A stretch of 64,000 nt of DNA from an uncultured Dokdonella sp. (GCA_934526015.1 CAKSZY010000013.1:1-64000); one strand, 5' to 3'; shown: positions 35,414 to 45,370, numbered from the stretch's first letter. Program-made: numbers and translations. The notes: a model not told the origin generated them from the letters alone.

Positions 35414-36852
35414 ACACCGAACCCGATCCGCCGCCGCCGATCCCGCCGCCTCCCGGCAAGGCGCTGACCGCCGCCGCGCCCGCGACCGCGGAAGCCGACC
35501 ACGGCCAGGTCGAAGCCGATGCCGCGTTCGCTGCCGAGGCGCACGCCTGTCCGAATTGCGGCGCGCCGGTGCACGGTCCGTACTGCCATGCCTGCGGCCA
35601 GTCCGAAAAGGGCATGGTGCGCCACCTCTCGGAAGTCTTCAGCGATCTTGCCGACATCGTCTTCAACGTCGATTCGCGCGTGTTCCGCTCGCTGTTCGAC
35701 CTCTACTTCCGCCCCGGCTTCCTGACCACCGAATACATCGCCGGCCGCCGTGCCCGCTACGTGACGCCGTTCCGCCTGTTCTTCGTGCTGAGCCTGATCG
35801 CGTTCTTCTCGATGCAATCGCTGATCAACGAAAACCTGCTCGCCAACGTCGACCGCGTGGTCGCCGTGCGCAGCACGATCGATGACGCGGCGAACGTGGC
35901 GGCGGTCGACGAGGCGGTGCGCCAGGGACTCGCCGGGGTGGAGGAATCGCTCGCCGCGGCCGGGCTCGATGTGCAGGCGCGCAAGGAGCTCGGCGAGGTC
36001 GCCGACGAGGTCAGGGACGCCGGGCGTGTGCGCAAGTTCGAGCTGGCGCGCAGCGCCATCGAGGCAGCGGCCTCGACCGCGGAGATCGAGCGCGCGGTTG
36101 ACGAGGGGATTGCCGGACTGGGCCGCGGCGACGAGCTTGCGGCGCTGTCGGTGAAATCGCGCAAGAAGGTCGAGGTCTGGCAGGAACGGCTGCGCGAGGC
36201 CGGCGAGAAGCGCAAGGGCATCCTCGCCGGCTCGATCGCGCCGGAGGTGGCGCCGGAACCGCCGCCGCAGTCGTGCGGCAAGTCGAACGTCACCCTGTTC
36301 TCGTTCAACGGCAAACCGTGGCACCGCGAGGCGAACCCGACGGCGATCGGCTGGCTGCCGGATGCCGCCAACGCGAAGCTCAACGACACCCTGCAGCACA
36401 TGTGCGAGAACTTCGATCGCTGGTTCGAGAAGCCGTCGCGGGCGCTGCAGGCGATCTTCTCGGTGTTGCCGCAGACGCTGTTCTTCCTGATGCCGTGGTT
36501 CGCCCTGCTGCTCAAGCTGTTCTACGTGTTCAAGCGGCGGCTCTACATGGAGCACCTGCTGGTCGCCCTGCACAGCCATTCCTTCCTGCTGCTGTCGATC
36601 CTGGTGATCCTGCTGCTCGGGATGCTGAAATCGTGGGCCGGCGAGATCGCCTGGATCACCCGCCCGCTCGGCTGGCTGCAGGTGTTCGCCTGGCTGTGGG
36701 TGTTCGTCTATCTGTACTGGATGCAGAAGCGCGTCTATCGCCAGGGCTGGATCATGACCACGCTGAAATACTGGATGACCGGCATTTCCTACGTCGTCCT
36801 GCTGTCCTTCGGCGCGATCATCGCGATCACCGTGAGCCTCGCGGTGACCTGA
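35410..36852 (+). CDS. DUF3667 domain-containing membrane protein
   Basis: A 480-residue protein that starts with a Pro-rich tail and a zinc ribbon (Cys47, Cys50, Cys59 and Cys62 in CPNCGAPVHGPYCHACGQ). A helix and RPGFLTTEYIAGRRARYVTPFRLF follow, which are diagnostic of DUF3667. The middle (residues about 150-290) is charged and helical and probably lies in the periplasm. Four or five membrane helices occupy the last 150 residues (FFLMPWFALLLKLFYVF onward). It is common in this order and has no known function; it overlaps the epimerase gene upstream. Confidence 0.88.
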   Translation: MNTEPDPPPPIPPPPGKALTAAAPATAEADHGQVEADAAFAAEAHACPNCGAPVHGPYCHACGQSEKGMVRHLSEVFSDLADIVFNVDSRVFRSLFDLYFRPGFLTTEYIAGRRARYVTPFRLFFVLSLIAFFSMQSLINENLLANVDRVVAVRSTIDDAANVAAVDEAVRQGLAGVEESLAAAGLDVQARKELGEVADEVRDAGRVRKFELARSAIEAAASTAEIERAVDEGIAGLGRGDELAALSVKSRKKVEVWQERLREAGEKRKGILAGSIAPEVAPEPPPQSCGKSNVTLFSFNGKPWHREANPTAIGWLPDAANAKLNDTLQHMCENFDRWFEKPSRALQAIFSVLPQTLFFLMPWFALLLKLFYVFKRRLYMEHLLVALHSHSFLLLSILVILLLGMLKSWAGEIAWITRPLGWLQVFAWLWVFVYLYWMQKRVYRQGWIMTTLKYWMTGISYVVLLSFGAIIAITVSLAVT

Positions 36853-37289
36853 ACCGGCACGCCGCGCGCTGCCCCGCGCCTGTCCGCGGCTCGCGCGGCC
36901 CGGGCCGCGCCCACGCCGTCCCTGCGGCCAAGTCAAGAGGGTTTTGCACAAGCGCGGGCTTGCCGGTCATGGTTCGGCGGATGCTCCACGGCGACCTGGC
37001 AGGACCCGCTTCGGCAGCGCGCAAGTCATTGATCCGGAAAGGGCCGGATCGACTGGTCAAAGTTTCACCAAGATGACGAATGAAGCCCATGTCTCGTTCG
37101 CCGAGACGTTATGCAGCGCCTGATCCACACACTTATCCACAGCGCTTGTGGATAAGGAAGAAAAGCCCGTCCCGGCAGCAGCTTGGGGCACTTTCCTGCC
37201 GTTTCCCTCAACACTGTGCGGCAAGTGGCCATCTCCGGTTCCCGGCGCCTTCGCTACACTGCCGGGCCGTGTCGCAAGCCCTTGATCCG
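36853..37289. other. 437-base gap before priA, no gene seen
   Basis: The first 260 bases show no supportable gene or repeat. The DnaA-box cluster is at 37121-37155, and the stretch just after it is less G+C-rich than usual here (GGATAAGGAAGAAAAG). No clear -10 and -35 pair stands out before priA. Confidence 0.5.
37121..37155. promoter_or_regulatory. DnaA-box cluster upstream of priA
   Basis: Three 9-mers in 35 bases: TGATCCACA (37121-37129, one mismatch), TTATCCACA (37133-37141, perfect consensus) and TGTGGATAA (37147-37155, the perfect consensus inverted). The last two are separated by GCGCT and face each other. The cluster ends 134 bases before the priA ATG. This makes DnaA binding very likely; control of priA by DnaA is inference. 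Confidence 0.8.
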
Positions 37290-39476
37290 ATGCCGCGCTT
37301 CGTCCGTGTCGCGGTGCCCGTGCCGCTGCATTGCCTGTTCGACTACCGGCTGCCGGATGCCCTCGCTGCAGCGGCGATCGGTGCGCGCGTGCTCGTGCCG
37401 TTCGGCCGGCGCCGGCTGGTCGGCGTCGTGCTCGGCCACGAAAGCCGCTCGGAGCAACCCGAGGACAGCCTCAAACCGGTGCTCGAGGTGCTCGATCCGC
37501 TGCCGCTGCTGACGCCGGAGTTGCTCGGCACGCTGCGCTGGGCGGCGCGCTACTACCAGCATGCGATCGGCGAAGTCATCGAGGCCGCCTTGCCGGTCGC
37601 CCTGCGCGGCAGCGCGGCGATGCCGCGCGCACGCCCGACCCATCTGCAACTGACCGCCGCCGGACGCAGCGCGCTGGCCGATCCCGGGCGCCGGCGGGGC
37701 ACGCGCATCGATGCCCTGCTGCAGCGCCTGCAGTCCGGCCCGCTGGCGACCGCGCTGCTCGATGCCGAGTTGCCGGACTGGCAGGGCGCGGCGCGGCGCC
37801 TGCGCGAGCGCGGCTGGATCGAGGCGATCGCGGTCGCCGGCGAAGCGCCGCTGCAGGTGGCCGAATCCTCCGGGCCGGTGGCGAACGCCGCACAGGCGGC
37901 CGCGGTCGCGGCGATCGCGGCGGCGGCCGGACGTTTCGCCCCGTTCCTGCTCGACGGCGTGACCGGCAGCGGCAAGACCGAGGTCTACCTGCGCGCGATC
38001 GAGGAGGCGGTCGGGCGCGGCCGGCAGGCGCTCGTGCTGGTGCCGGAGATCGCCCTGACCCCGCAGACGATGCGCCGCTTCCGCGACCGCCTCGGTTTCG
38101 AGATCGCGATCCTGCATTCCGGTCTCGCCGACGGCGAGCGCGCGCGCGCCTGGACCGCCGCCGCGCGCGGCGATGCGGCGGTCGTGCTCGGCACGCGCTC
38201 GGCGGTGTTCGTGCCGCTCGCCCGGCCCGGCCTGATCGTCGTCGACGAAGAGCACGATGCCTCCTACAAGCAGCACGAGGGCTTCCGCTACCACGCCCGC
38301 GATCTCGCCGTGGTGCGGGCGAAGGCGCTCGGCATTCCGCTCGTGCTCGGCTCGGCCACGCCGTCGCTGGAGAGCCTGGCCAACGTCGAAGCCGGGCGCT
38401 ATCGGTGCCTGCCGCTGCGCGAGCGCGCCGGCGTCGCCCGTCCGCCCGCCCTGCGCGTCATGGACATCCGCCACAAGCGTCTCGAGCAGGGCCTGGCCGT
38501 CGAGACCCTGCAGGCGATCGGTCGCCATCTCGACGCCGGCGGCCAGGTGCTGGTGTTCCGCAACCGCCGCGGCTATGCGCCGGTGCTGTTCTGCCATGCC
38601 TGCGGCTGGACCGCGCAGTGCACGCGCTGTGCGCGGCCGATGACCGTGCATCGCGGTTCGGCGCGATTGTGCTGCCATCATTGCGGGGCGGAGACGCGGA
38701 TGCCTGCGGCCTGCCCGGAATGCGCCGGCACCGCGCTGGCCCCGCAGGGGCAGGGCACCGAACGCCTGCAGGAAACCCTCGCCGCGCGCTTCCCCGCGGT
38801 GGCGATCGTGCGCGTGGATCGGGACAGCACGAGCAGCCGCGGTCGGCGCGAAGCCGTGTTCGCCGAACTCGGCGGTGCGGGACCGCGCATCTTCGTCGGC
38901 ACGCAGATGCTGGCCAAGGGACATGATCTCGCCGCCCTGACCCTGGTCGTCGTGGTCGGGGTCGACGAGGGTCTGTACAGCGTCGACTTCCGCGCCGGAG
39001 AACGGCTCGGCCAGCTGGTCGTGCAGGTGGCCGGCCGCGCCGGCCGCGCCGAACGCGCCGGCGAGGTGATCCTGCAGACGCACCACCCTTCGCATCCGCT
39101 GTTGCTGGCCCTGCTCGACGGCGGCTATCCGGCGCTGGCGAAGCGCCTGCTCGAGGAACGCCGCGCCGCGCAGTTGCCGCCGTTCGGGCAGCTGGCCCTG
39201 CTGCGGGCGGAGGCCCGCGAGGGCGCCATGGCCGTGGCCTTCCTCGGCCTCGCGCGCGACCAGGCGCAGGCCGTCGACGGCATCGCCGTGCATGCGCCGA
39301 TGCCGGCGCCGATGCCGCGGCGGGCCGGTTACGAACGCAGCCAGCTGCTGGTCGAGGCGAGCGACCGTGCCGCCCTGCAGGCCTTCCTCGGTCCCTGGCT
39401 CGAACGCGTGCGTGCGCTGCCGGAGGGCAGGCGCGTGCGCTGGTCGATCGACGTCGATCCGGTCGATCTGTATTGA
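37290..39476 (+). CDS. priA: Primosomal replication restart helicase PriA
   Basis: 3'-5' helicase that reloads the replisome at stalled forks. The 728-residue protein has the 3'-end-binding N-terminal domain (RVAVPVPLHCLFDYRLP), Walker A GVTGSGKTEVYL, the DEEHDASYKQ box, and the helicase C domain with LVFRNRRGYAPVLFC. The zinc-binding cysteine cluster lies in CHACGWTAQCTRC, CCHHCG and CPECAG. GTQMLAKGHD and RAGRAER complete the helicase motifs. The start is taken at 37290 (MPRFVRV); a GTG at 37269 is possible. A DnaA-box cluster lies upstream. Confidence 0.96.
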   Translation: MPRFVRVAVPVPLHCLFDYRLPDALAAAAIGARVLVPFGRRRLVGVVLGHESRSEQPEDSLKPVLEVLDPLPLLTPELLGTLRWAARYYQHAIGEVIEAALPVALRGSAAMPRARPTHLQLTAAGRSALADPGRRRGTRIDALLQRLQSGPLATALLDAELPDWQGAARRLRERGWIEAIAVAGEAPLQVAESSGPVANAAQAAAVAAIAAAAGRFAPFLLDGVTGSGKTEVYLRAIEEAVGRGRQALVLVPEIALTPQTMRRFRDRLGFEIAILHSGLADGERARAWTAAARGDAAVVLGTRSAVFVPLARPGLIVVDEEHDASYKQHEGFRYHARDLAVVRAKALGIPLVLGSATPSLESLANVEAGRYRCLPLRERAGVARPPALRVMDIRHKRLEQGLAVETLQAIGRHLDAGGQVLVFRNRRGYAPVLFCHACGWTAQCTRCARPMTVHRGSARLCCHHCGAETRMPAACPECAGTALAPQGQGTERLQETLAARFPAVAIVRVDRDSTSSRGRREAVFAELGGAGPRIFVGTQMLAKGHDLAALTLVVVVGVDEGLYSVDFRAGERLGQLVVQVAGRAGRAERAGEVILQTHHPSHPLLLALLDGGYPALAKRLLEERRAAQLPPFGQLALLRAEAREGAMAVAFLGLARDQAQAVDGIAVHAPMPAPMPRRAGYERSQLLVEASDRAALQAFLGPWLERVRALPEGRRVRWSIDVDPVDLY

Positions 39477-39481
39477 GCGAC

Positions 39482-39509
39482 AAGCCTGAAGCACGGAGCA
39501 CGCCGGGAG
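39482..39509 (+). repeat. Fragment of the nested 9-bp-unit repeat
   Basis: AAGCCTGAAGCACGGAGCAC at 39482-39501, with its continuation to 39509, matches the inner right arm region of the copy at 29746-29943 (29852-29871), with one base changed in the first 20. The opposing arm is absent, so this is a decayed remnant. Confidence 0.6.
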
Positions 39510-39545
39510 TATCGTCCGGATGGCATCGGCAGGCCGGAAAAGAAA

Positions 39546-39565
39546 CGGCCCGCATCAGCGGGCCG
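39546..39565 (-). terminator. Intrinsic terminator of rpoH
   Basis: CGGCCCGC and GCGGGCCG form a perfect 8-bp stem with an ATCA loop. Read on the minus strand the stem is followed by TTTCTTTT, so it ends the rpoH transcript about 120 bases after its stop codon. Confidence 0.85.
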
Positions 39566-39688
39566 CATGGGAGGTGCTTCTGGTTGTAAGCGCGGCCATG
39601 GGAGCCGCTCCTGGACGCTCACGGAATCGTGCAAACCCATACTTGCACGGTTCCTGTCGAAGCAGCGGTCACGGACGATCGCAAAAAT

Positions 39689-40558
<870 letters not shown>

Positions 40559-40587
40559 CGTCGGTCTCCTCATTGACAAGGGGGATG

Positions 40588-40614
40588 CTAGCACTCAAGT
40601 AGTGAGAGTGCTAA
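40588..40614. promoter_or_regulatory. CIRCE element (HrcA operator) upstream of rpoH
   Basis: Read on the rpoH coding strand: TTAGCACTC, a 9-base spacer, then GAGTGCTAG. The consensus is TTAGCACTC-N9-GAGTGCTAA, so 17 of 18 arm bases match and the spacer is exact. The left arm contains a TTAGCA -35-like box and TAGCAT at the right end could be a -10 with an 18-base spacer, in which case the operator would cover the promoter. CIRCE normally controls groESL and hrcA-grpE-dnaK. Confidence 0.88.
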
Positions 40615-40746
40615 ACGGTCCGCCGAGTTCCCGGAGGTGGCCGGGTCCCCGATAGAAACTGAACCGACGGGTATAGTAGCCCGGAATCCGTCGACGTGCC
40701 GTGACCGGATTGCCGCGGAGGCTTCAACAATCGTGTCGTTCGGCCG

Positions 40747-41463
40747 TCAGGCGGCGTCCGCCGGCAGTTCGCGGCGGGGCGGCAGGCTCCAGTCGATCGG
40801 CGTCTGCCCGGTTTCCGCCAGCCAGGCATTGCAGGCGGAGAAATGCCGGCAGCCGAAGAAGCCGCGATGGGCCGACAGCGGCGAGGGGTGGGGCGCCTTC
40901 AGCACCCGGTGGCGGCGTGGATCGATCAGCCGGCCCTTGGCCTGCGCGTAACTGCCCCAGAGCAGGAACACCAGTTGCTCGCGTTCGCGGTCGAGGGCTT
41001 CGATGCAGGCATCGGTGAAGCCTTCCCAGCCCTTGCCCTGGTGCGAGCCGGCATGGCCTTGCTCGACGGTCAGCACGGCGTTCAGCAGCAGCACGCCCTG
41101 GCGGGCCCACGGCACCAGCCAGCCATGGTCGGGGCGCGCCAGCCCGAGATCGCGCTCGATCTCGCGGAAGATGTTCTCCAGCGACGGCGGCATGGCGACG
41201 TCCGGCAACACCGAGAAGCACAAACCGTGTGCCTGGCCGGGTCCGTGGTAGGGATCCTGGCCGAGGATGACGACCTTCACCTCGTCGAACGGGGTGGTGT
41301 CGAGCGCGGCGAAGATGCGCGAGCCGCGCGGGAAGATGACCTTGCCCTGCTGCTTCTGCTCGCGCAGGAAGGTCGACAGCGCGCGCATCTCCGGGCGTTC
41401 CAGATGGTCGCCGACCTGCCGTCGCCAGGACGGCTCGAGCTTGATCCCGACGGCGCCGCTCAC
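40747..41463 (-). CDS. ung: Uracil-DNA glycosylase
   Basis: Family 1 UDG that removes uracil from DNA. The 238-residue protein has the catalytic water-activating loop [13 protein letters not shown] with Asp70, the uracil-binding LLLNAVLTV, and the DNA-minor-groove loop [12 protein letters not shown] with His193. Its ATG overlaps the TGA of the dual-receiver gene by 4 bp (41460-41463), making it the last gene of a coupled ftsE-ftsX-receiver-ung set. This pairing of a repair enzyme with divisome genes is probably a matter of operon economy. Confidence 0.96.
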   Translation of the reverse strand: MSGAVGIKLEPSWRRQVGDHLERPEMRALSTFLREQKQQGKVIFPRGSRIFAALDTTPFDEVKVVILGQDPYHGPGQAHGLCFSVLPDVAMPPSLENIFREIERDLGLARPDHGWLVPWARQGVLLLNAVLTVEQGHAGSHQGKGWEGFTDACIEALDREREQLVFLLWGSYAQAKGRLIDPRRHRVLKAPHPSPLSAHRGFFGCRHFSACNAWLAETGQTPIDWSLPPRRELPADAA

Positions 41464-42305
41464 GCGGTCGTGGCCAGGCGCGCGCGCAGGTGGCGCCCGA
41501 CCCGCAGCTGGAACAGCAGCTTGGTCAGCAACAGGCGCTCGTCGATCGGTTTCTCGACCAGATCGTTGGCGCCGGCATGCAGCAGGGCCGCCTGGTTCTG
41601 CGGGTTGTCGTCGCCGGTCATGACGATCACCGGCAACTGGCCCTTGCCGTAGCCGAGGCGATGGCGCACGCGCTCGAGCAGGTCGCCGCCGGTCAGCTCT
41701 CCCTTGAGGTTGACGTCGGTGAGGACGAGGTCGGCGCCGATGCGGTCCATGGCCTGGGCGGTCTCCAGCATGTCGATCGCCTCCTCGACGGTGACCACGT
41801 GGAGGACGGTCAAGCCGTGTTTCTCGAGCATGCGGCGCGTGGCCAGGGCGACCACCCGGCTGTCCTCGACATAGAGCACTTCGCCCGGCGTCGCCTCGGT
41901 CGGGCGCACGTAGCCGCGGATGAATTCGGCCAGCGCCTGGAAACCGAGCGACTTGTCGAAGTAATCGGTGACATCCTCGCTCAGCGAGCGCTGCACGAGG
42001 CGCTCCTGGACGTCGCCGGAGACGACCACGATCGGCATGTAGGCCTGCGGCGCGCTTTCGCGGATGCGCCGGGCGAGTTCGAGGCCGTCCATGTCGGGCA
42101 GGCGCAGGGCGGTGGTGACGAAGTCGATCGCGCCTTCACCGAGACGGGCGAGTGCCTCGGCACCGCTTTCGCACGGGAAAACGGTGACGCCGGGCAGGCA
42201 GGCGACGAGGGTCTGCTCGATCAGCCGGCGCACCACCTTCGAGCCGTCGACGACGAGCACGCGCGGATGGTCGGACGACAGGTGGCGGCCGAGGGAGACG
42301 CTCAT
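41460..42305 (-). CDS. Dual receiver-domain response regulator, first receiver degenerate
   Basis: A 281-residue protein with two CheY-like receiver domains and no output domain. The second (about residues 142-265) keeps the acidic pair Glu147-Asp148, the phosphoacceptor Asp197 ([10 protein letters not shown]), the Thr switch in VMTGDD and a Lys in VEKPID. The first (about 14-135) has VVDGSK in place of the acidic pair and [11 protein letters not shown], where Ala66 replaces the phosphoacceptor Asp, so it should not be phosphorylated. It overlaps ftsX and ung by 4 bp on either side. No sensor kinase is nearby. It may relay a signal to the divisome or to another histidine kinase; this is inference. 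Confidence 0.88.
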   Translation of the reverse strand: MSVSLGRHLSSDHPRVLVVDGSKVVRRLIEQTLVACLPGVTVFPCESGAEALARLGEGAIDFVTTALRLPDMDGLELARRIRESAPQAYMPIVVVSGDVQERLVQRSLSEDVTDYFDKSLGFQALAEFIRGYVRPTEATPGEVLYVEDSRVVALATRRMLEKHGLTVLHVVTVEEAIDMLETAQAMDRIGADLVLTDVNLKGELTGGDLLERVRHRLGYGKGQLPVIVMTGDDNPQNQAALLHAGANDLVEKPIDERLLLTKLLFQLRVGRHLRARLATTA

Positions 42306-43321
42306 GCCGGCTCCACGCCGCGGCGTCCGGCGCGCAGGTGGCCGGTGCTGACCAGCCAGGCGCCGAGCCAGCCGAGCAGCGCACCGCCGGCGAGGACGAC
42401 GGACGCCTCGCGCAGGCCGAAGCCGCGGATGCCGAAGCGGTGGCGGTAGCTCTCGAGCAGCACGTCGGCCGGCGCCGCGACCGACCACTCGACGAGGCCG
42501 ACCGCGAGCAGCGCCAGCGCGCCGCCGAGCAGGCCGTAGGCGGCGCCGGAGTAGAGGAACGGGCGCCGCACGAAGGCGTCGCTGGCTCCGATGAGTTGCA
42601 GCACGGCTATTTCCTCGGCTCTCCCCTGGATGTCCATGCGCACCGTGTTGCCGATGATCAGCAAGGTGGCCACGGCGAGCAGGGCCATCAGCGCGAGCAT
42701 CGCCCGTTCACCGAATCCGAGCAAGGCCGACAGGCGTTTGCGCCAGGCGGCATCGTGCTGGACCATGCCGGTACGCGCATCGCCGCGCACGGCGCCGAGC
42801 AGGGCCGCGTGGCCGTCGGCCGACGGGATCGCCGGCGTGAGCACCAGCACGCTCGGCAGCGGATTGTGCTGCAGCACGTCGAGAGCCTCGCTGAAACCGG
42901 AAAGTTGGCGGAACTCGGCGAGCCCCTGCGCGGGCGTGCGCAGGGACACCTTCTCCACGTCGGCGCGGCTGCCGAGTTCGCCGGCGAAGGCGGCCGCTCC
43001 GGCCGCATCGACCTCGACGGCGAGGAACACGGTGATGTCGCGTGCATCGCGCAGGCCGCCGGACCACTGGCGGGCATTGTCGAGGATGACGTGGAACAGC
43101 AACGGCAGCGCCAGGGCGATGCCGATCACCAGCACCGTCACCAGACTGGCCCACGGCCGTGCGCCGAGTCGCTGGATGCTGGCGGCGGACGCATCGCGGT
43201 GCGCCTGCCGCCAGCCGGAGAGCCGGGCGCCGAACGGGCGCCGTGCGCGCCGCACGCTGACGTTGGCGGCCGGAGCCGGGCGCAGGCGGTTGCCGCCGTT
43301 GCGGTCGGGCTTCGCCATCAT
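42302..43321 (-). CDS. ftsX: Cell division protein FtsX
   Basis: Permease-like partner of FtsE that activates septal murein hydrolases from the inner membrane. The 339-residue protein has a long basic cytoplasmic tail (RRARRPFGARLSGWRQAH), one helix, a large periplasmic domain (residues about 85-195) and three more helices, as in other gammaproteobacterial FtsX proteins. The periplasmic part includes VEKVSLRTPAQGLAEFRQLSGF. It overlaps ftsE (43318-43321) and the receiver gene (42302-42305) by ATGA, so levels of all three should be tied together. Confidence 0.95.
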   Translation of the reverse strand: MMAKPDRNGGNRLRPAPAANVSVRRARRPFGARLSGWRQAHRDASAASIQRLGARPWASLVTVLVIGIALALPLLFHVILDNARQWSGGLRDARDITVFLAVEVDAAGAAAFAGELGSRADVEKVSLRTPAQGLAEFRQLSGFSEALDVLQHNPLPSVLVLTPAIPSADGHAALLGAVRGDARTGMVQHDAAWRKRLSALLGFGERAMLALMALLAVATLLIIGNTVRMDIQGRAEEIAVLQLIGASDAFVRRPFLYSGAAYGLLGGALALLAVGLVEWSVAAPADVLLESYRHRFGIRGFGLREASVVLAGGALLGWLGAWLVSTGHLRAGRRGVEPA

Positions 43322-43992
43322 GCCGCCTGCGGCCGGAAGTCGTCGATCAGGCGGCCATGGTCGAGCACCAGCACGCGCTTGCCCATGTGGCGGATCAGGT
43401 GCAGGTCGTGGCTGGCGACGATGACCGTGGTGCCGACCTGCTGGAACTCGGCGAACAGGCGCATGACCTCGACCGAAAGCTGCGGATCGAGATTGCCGGT
43501 CGGCTCGTCGGCGATGATCAGCGGCGGCTTGCCGACGATCGCGCGGGCGATGCCGACGCGCTGCTGTTCGCCGGTCGACAGGGTCACCGGCAGCGAACCC
43601 TCGCGCGCGAGCAGGCCGACCTTGTCGAGCGCGGCGCGGGCGCGCTTCGCCGTTTCCTCGCGGCCGGCGCCGGCGATGCGCAGCGGCAGGGCGACGTTGT
43701 CGAACACGTTGCGGTCCATCAGCAGGCGATGATTCTGGAACACCATGCCGATGTCGCGGCGCACGCCCGGGATCGAGCGCGTGCGCACGCGCGCGAGCGG
43801 CAGGCCGTTGACGACGATCTCGCCGCGCGAGGGCCGCTCGATCAGTCCGAGCAGCTTCAGCAGGGTGCTCTTGCCGGCGCCGGAATGGCCGGTCACGAAC
43901 ACCATCTCGCCGGCTTCGACGTCGAAACTGAGCCCGCTGAGGGCTTCATGGCCTTCGGCGTAGCGCTTGCTGACCTGATCGAAGTGGATCAT
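43318..43992 (-). CDS. ftsE: Cell division ATP-binding protein FtsE
   Basis: ABC-type ATPase that drives FtsX. The 224-residue protein has Walker A GHSGAGKST (residues 35-43), a Q-loop in FQNHRLL, the signature LSTGEQQR, Walker B LIIADEPTGNLD and the switch His in ASHDLHL. I chose the ATG at 43992 because it gives the normal N-terminus MIHFDQVSKRY; upstream in-frame codons have no coding character. It is the first gene of the ftsE-ftsX-receiver-ung set. Confidence 0.96.
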   Translation of the reverse strand: MIHFDQVSKRYAEGHEALSGLSFDVEAGEMVFVTGHSGAGKSTLLKLLGLIERPSRGEIVVNGLPLARVRTRSIPGVRRDIGMVFQNHRLLMDRNVFDNVALPLRIAGAGREETAKRARAALDKVGLLAREGSLPVTLSTGEQQRVGIARAIVGKPPLIIADEPTGNLDPQLSVEVMRLFAEFQQVGTTVIVASHDLHLIRHMGKRVLVLDHGRLIDDFRPQAA

Positions 43993-44051
43993 CGCTGCGG
44001 AGACGGGGAAGGCCGGGAGTGGACTGGATGGATTGTAGGGTGCGCGATGGA

Positions 44052-44174
44052 GCCTTGTACCCGTTCCGGATTTCGATGCGTCGGTTTCGCCATTGCCTGG
44101 CATGAAAGGCGAAAGCGAAGGACCCGGGCAAGCCTTGAGCCCGTTCCGGATGTCGACGCCTCTATTTCACCATT
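44052..44174. repeat. Pair of 43-base imperfect direct repeats at the end of gspF
   Basis: 44052-44094 and 44132-44174 match at 35 of 43 positions (shared core CCCGTTCCGGAT, shared TTTC-C-CATT end). The second copy contains the gspF stop codon and its last codons; the first lies in the gap before ftsE. This looks like an old tandem duplication of the gspF tail. Confidence 0.6.
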
Positions 44175-45370
44175 TGATTCAAGTTGAAGATCGGCAGCAG
44201 GATGGCGAGGACGATGAAGAGGACGATGGCGCCGACGGCGAGGATGACGATCGGTCCGAGGGTCGCGGCGAACACGCCGAGCCAGCGATCGAGGTCGCGT
44301 TGCTGCTGGGCGGCGGCTTCGTCGAGCATGCGCGGGAGTTCACCGGAGCGTTCGCCGCTGGCGATCAGGCGCAGGGCGACCGGCGGGAACTGGCCGCTCT
44401 CGCCGAGCGCGCGGGCGAAACCGCTGCCTTCGCGCACCTTGTGCGCGGCCCGCCGCAGTGATTCGCGCATCGGCAGGTTCGGCACCACCTGGGCGGCGAT
44501 CGCCAGCGCGTCGAGCAGCGGCACGGCGGCGCCGGCCAGCAGCGCCAGCGTGCGCGCCGCGCGCGCGGTGTTGGCGGCGCGCACGAGACGTCCGACCAGC
44601 GGCAGGCGCAGCAGCCACGCATGCCAGCGCATGCGCACGGGATCGCGGCGCAGGGCCAGGCGCGCGCCGACGACGGCGGCGATGACGAGCAGGATCGCCA
44701 GCCAGCCCCAGTCGCGCAGCACGGCCGAGGTCGCGATCAGCGCCCGCGTCGCCCACGGCAGGGTCTGGCCCATGTTCTCGAACACGCCGATGATCTGCGG
44801 CACCACCCAGGCCAGCAGGCCGGCGACGACGGCCAGCGCGACGACCGTCAGCAGCAACGGATAGGTCAGCGCGGCGAGCAGCTTCTGGCGCAGGGCATCG
44901 TGCGCCTCGGCATGGTCGGCGAGCTTGCCGAGCACGGTGTCGAGATGGCCGGACTGTTCGCCGGCGGCGATGCTGGCGCGGTGGATCTCGGAAAAGCTGT
45001 CGGGAAAGTCCGCCATCGCCTGGGCGAGGCCGGCGCCTTCCATGACGCGTGCGCGCAGGGCGACGGTGAGGGCGTGCTGGCGTTCGTTGTCGTTCTGTTC
45101 GGCAAGTGCGGCCAGCGCTTCGTCGATCGGCAGGCCGGCGCCGACGAGGGTGGCGAGCTGGCGCGTCAGCACGGCGAGTTCGGGCGCCGACAGTCCGCGG
45201 CGGCGCAGGCGGAATCCGCCCGTTGCGCGGCTACCGACTTCCTCGACCGCGAGTGGATTGAGCCCGCGCTCGCGCAGCAGGCCGCGCACGGCGCGCGCGG
45301 TATCGCCCTGCAGGACACCCCGTAGCGTCTTCCCTTCGCTGTCGAGCGCCTGGAATGCAAAGGCCGGCAC
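44162..45370 (-). CDS. gspF: Type II secretion system inner-membrane protein GspF
   Basis: A 402-residue polytopic protein. The N-terminal MPAFAFQALDSEGKTLRGVLQGDTA segment, two GspF/PilC repeat domains (LATLVGAGLPIDEALAALAEQ and LALLAGAAVPLLDALAIAAQVVPN) and three membrane helices are typical. The C-terminal PIFNLNQMVK and the short N-terminus fit GspF better than the longer pilus protein PilC. In many bacteria gspF sits with gspE and the pseudopilin genes; none of these is adjacent here, so it is either displaced from a gsp cluster elsewhere or belongs to a split system. Confidence 0.87.
   Translation of the reverse strand: MPAFAFQALDSEGKTLRGVLQGDTARAVRGLLRERGLNPLAVEEVGSRATGGFRLRRRGLSAPELAVLTRQLATLVGAGLPIDEALAALAEQNDNERQHALTVALRARVMEGAGLAQAMADFPDSFSEIHRASIAAGEQSGHLDTVLGKLADHAEAHDALRQKLLAALTYPLLLTVVALAVVAGLLAWVVPQIIGVFENMGQTLPWATRALIATSAVLRDWGWLAILLVIAAVVGARLALRRDPVRMRWHAWLLRLPLVGRLVRAANTARAARTLALLAGAAVPLLDALAIAAQVVPNLPMRESLRRAAHKVREGSGFARALGESGQFPPVALRLIASGERSGELPRMLDEAAAQQQRDLDRWLGVFAATLGPIVILAVGAIVLFIVLAILLPIFNLNQMVK

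Noticed and set aside
36853..37289. Chromosomal origin of replication
   Set aside because: Three DnaA boxes are present, but there is no extended A+T-rich unwinding region, no dnaA-dnaN neighbours and too few boxes.
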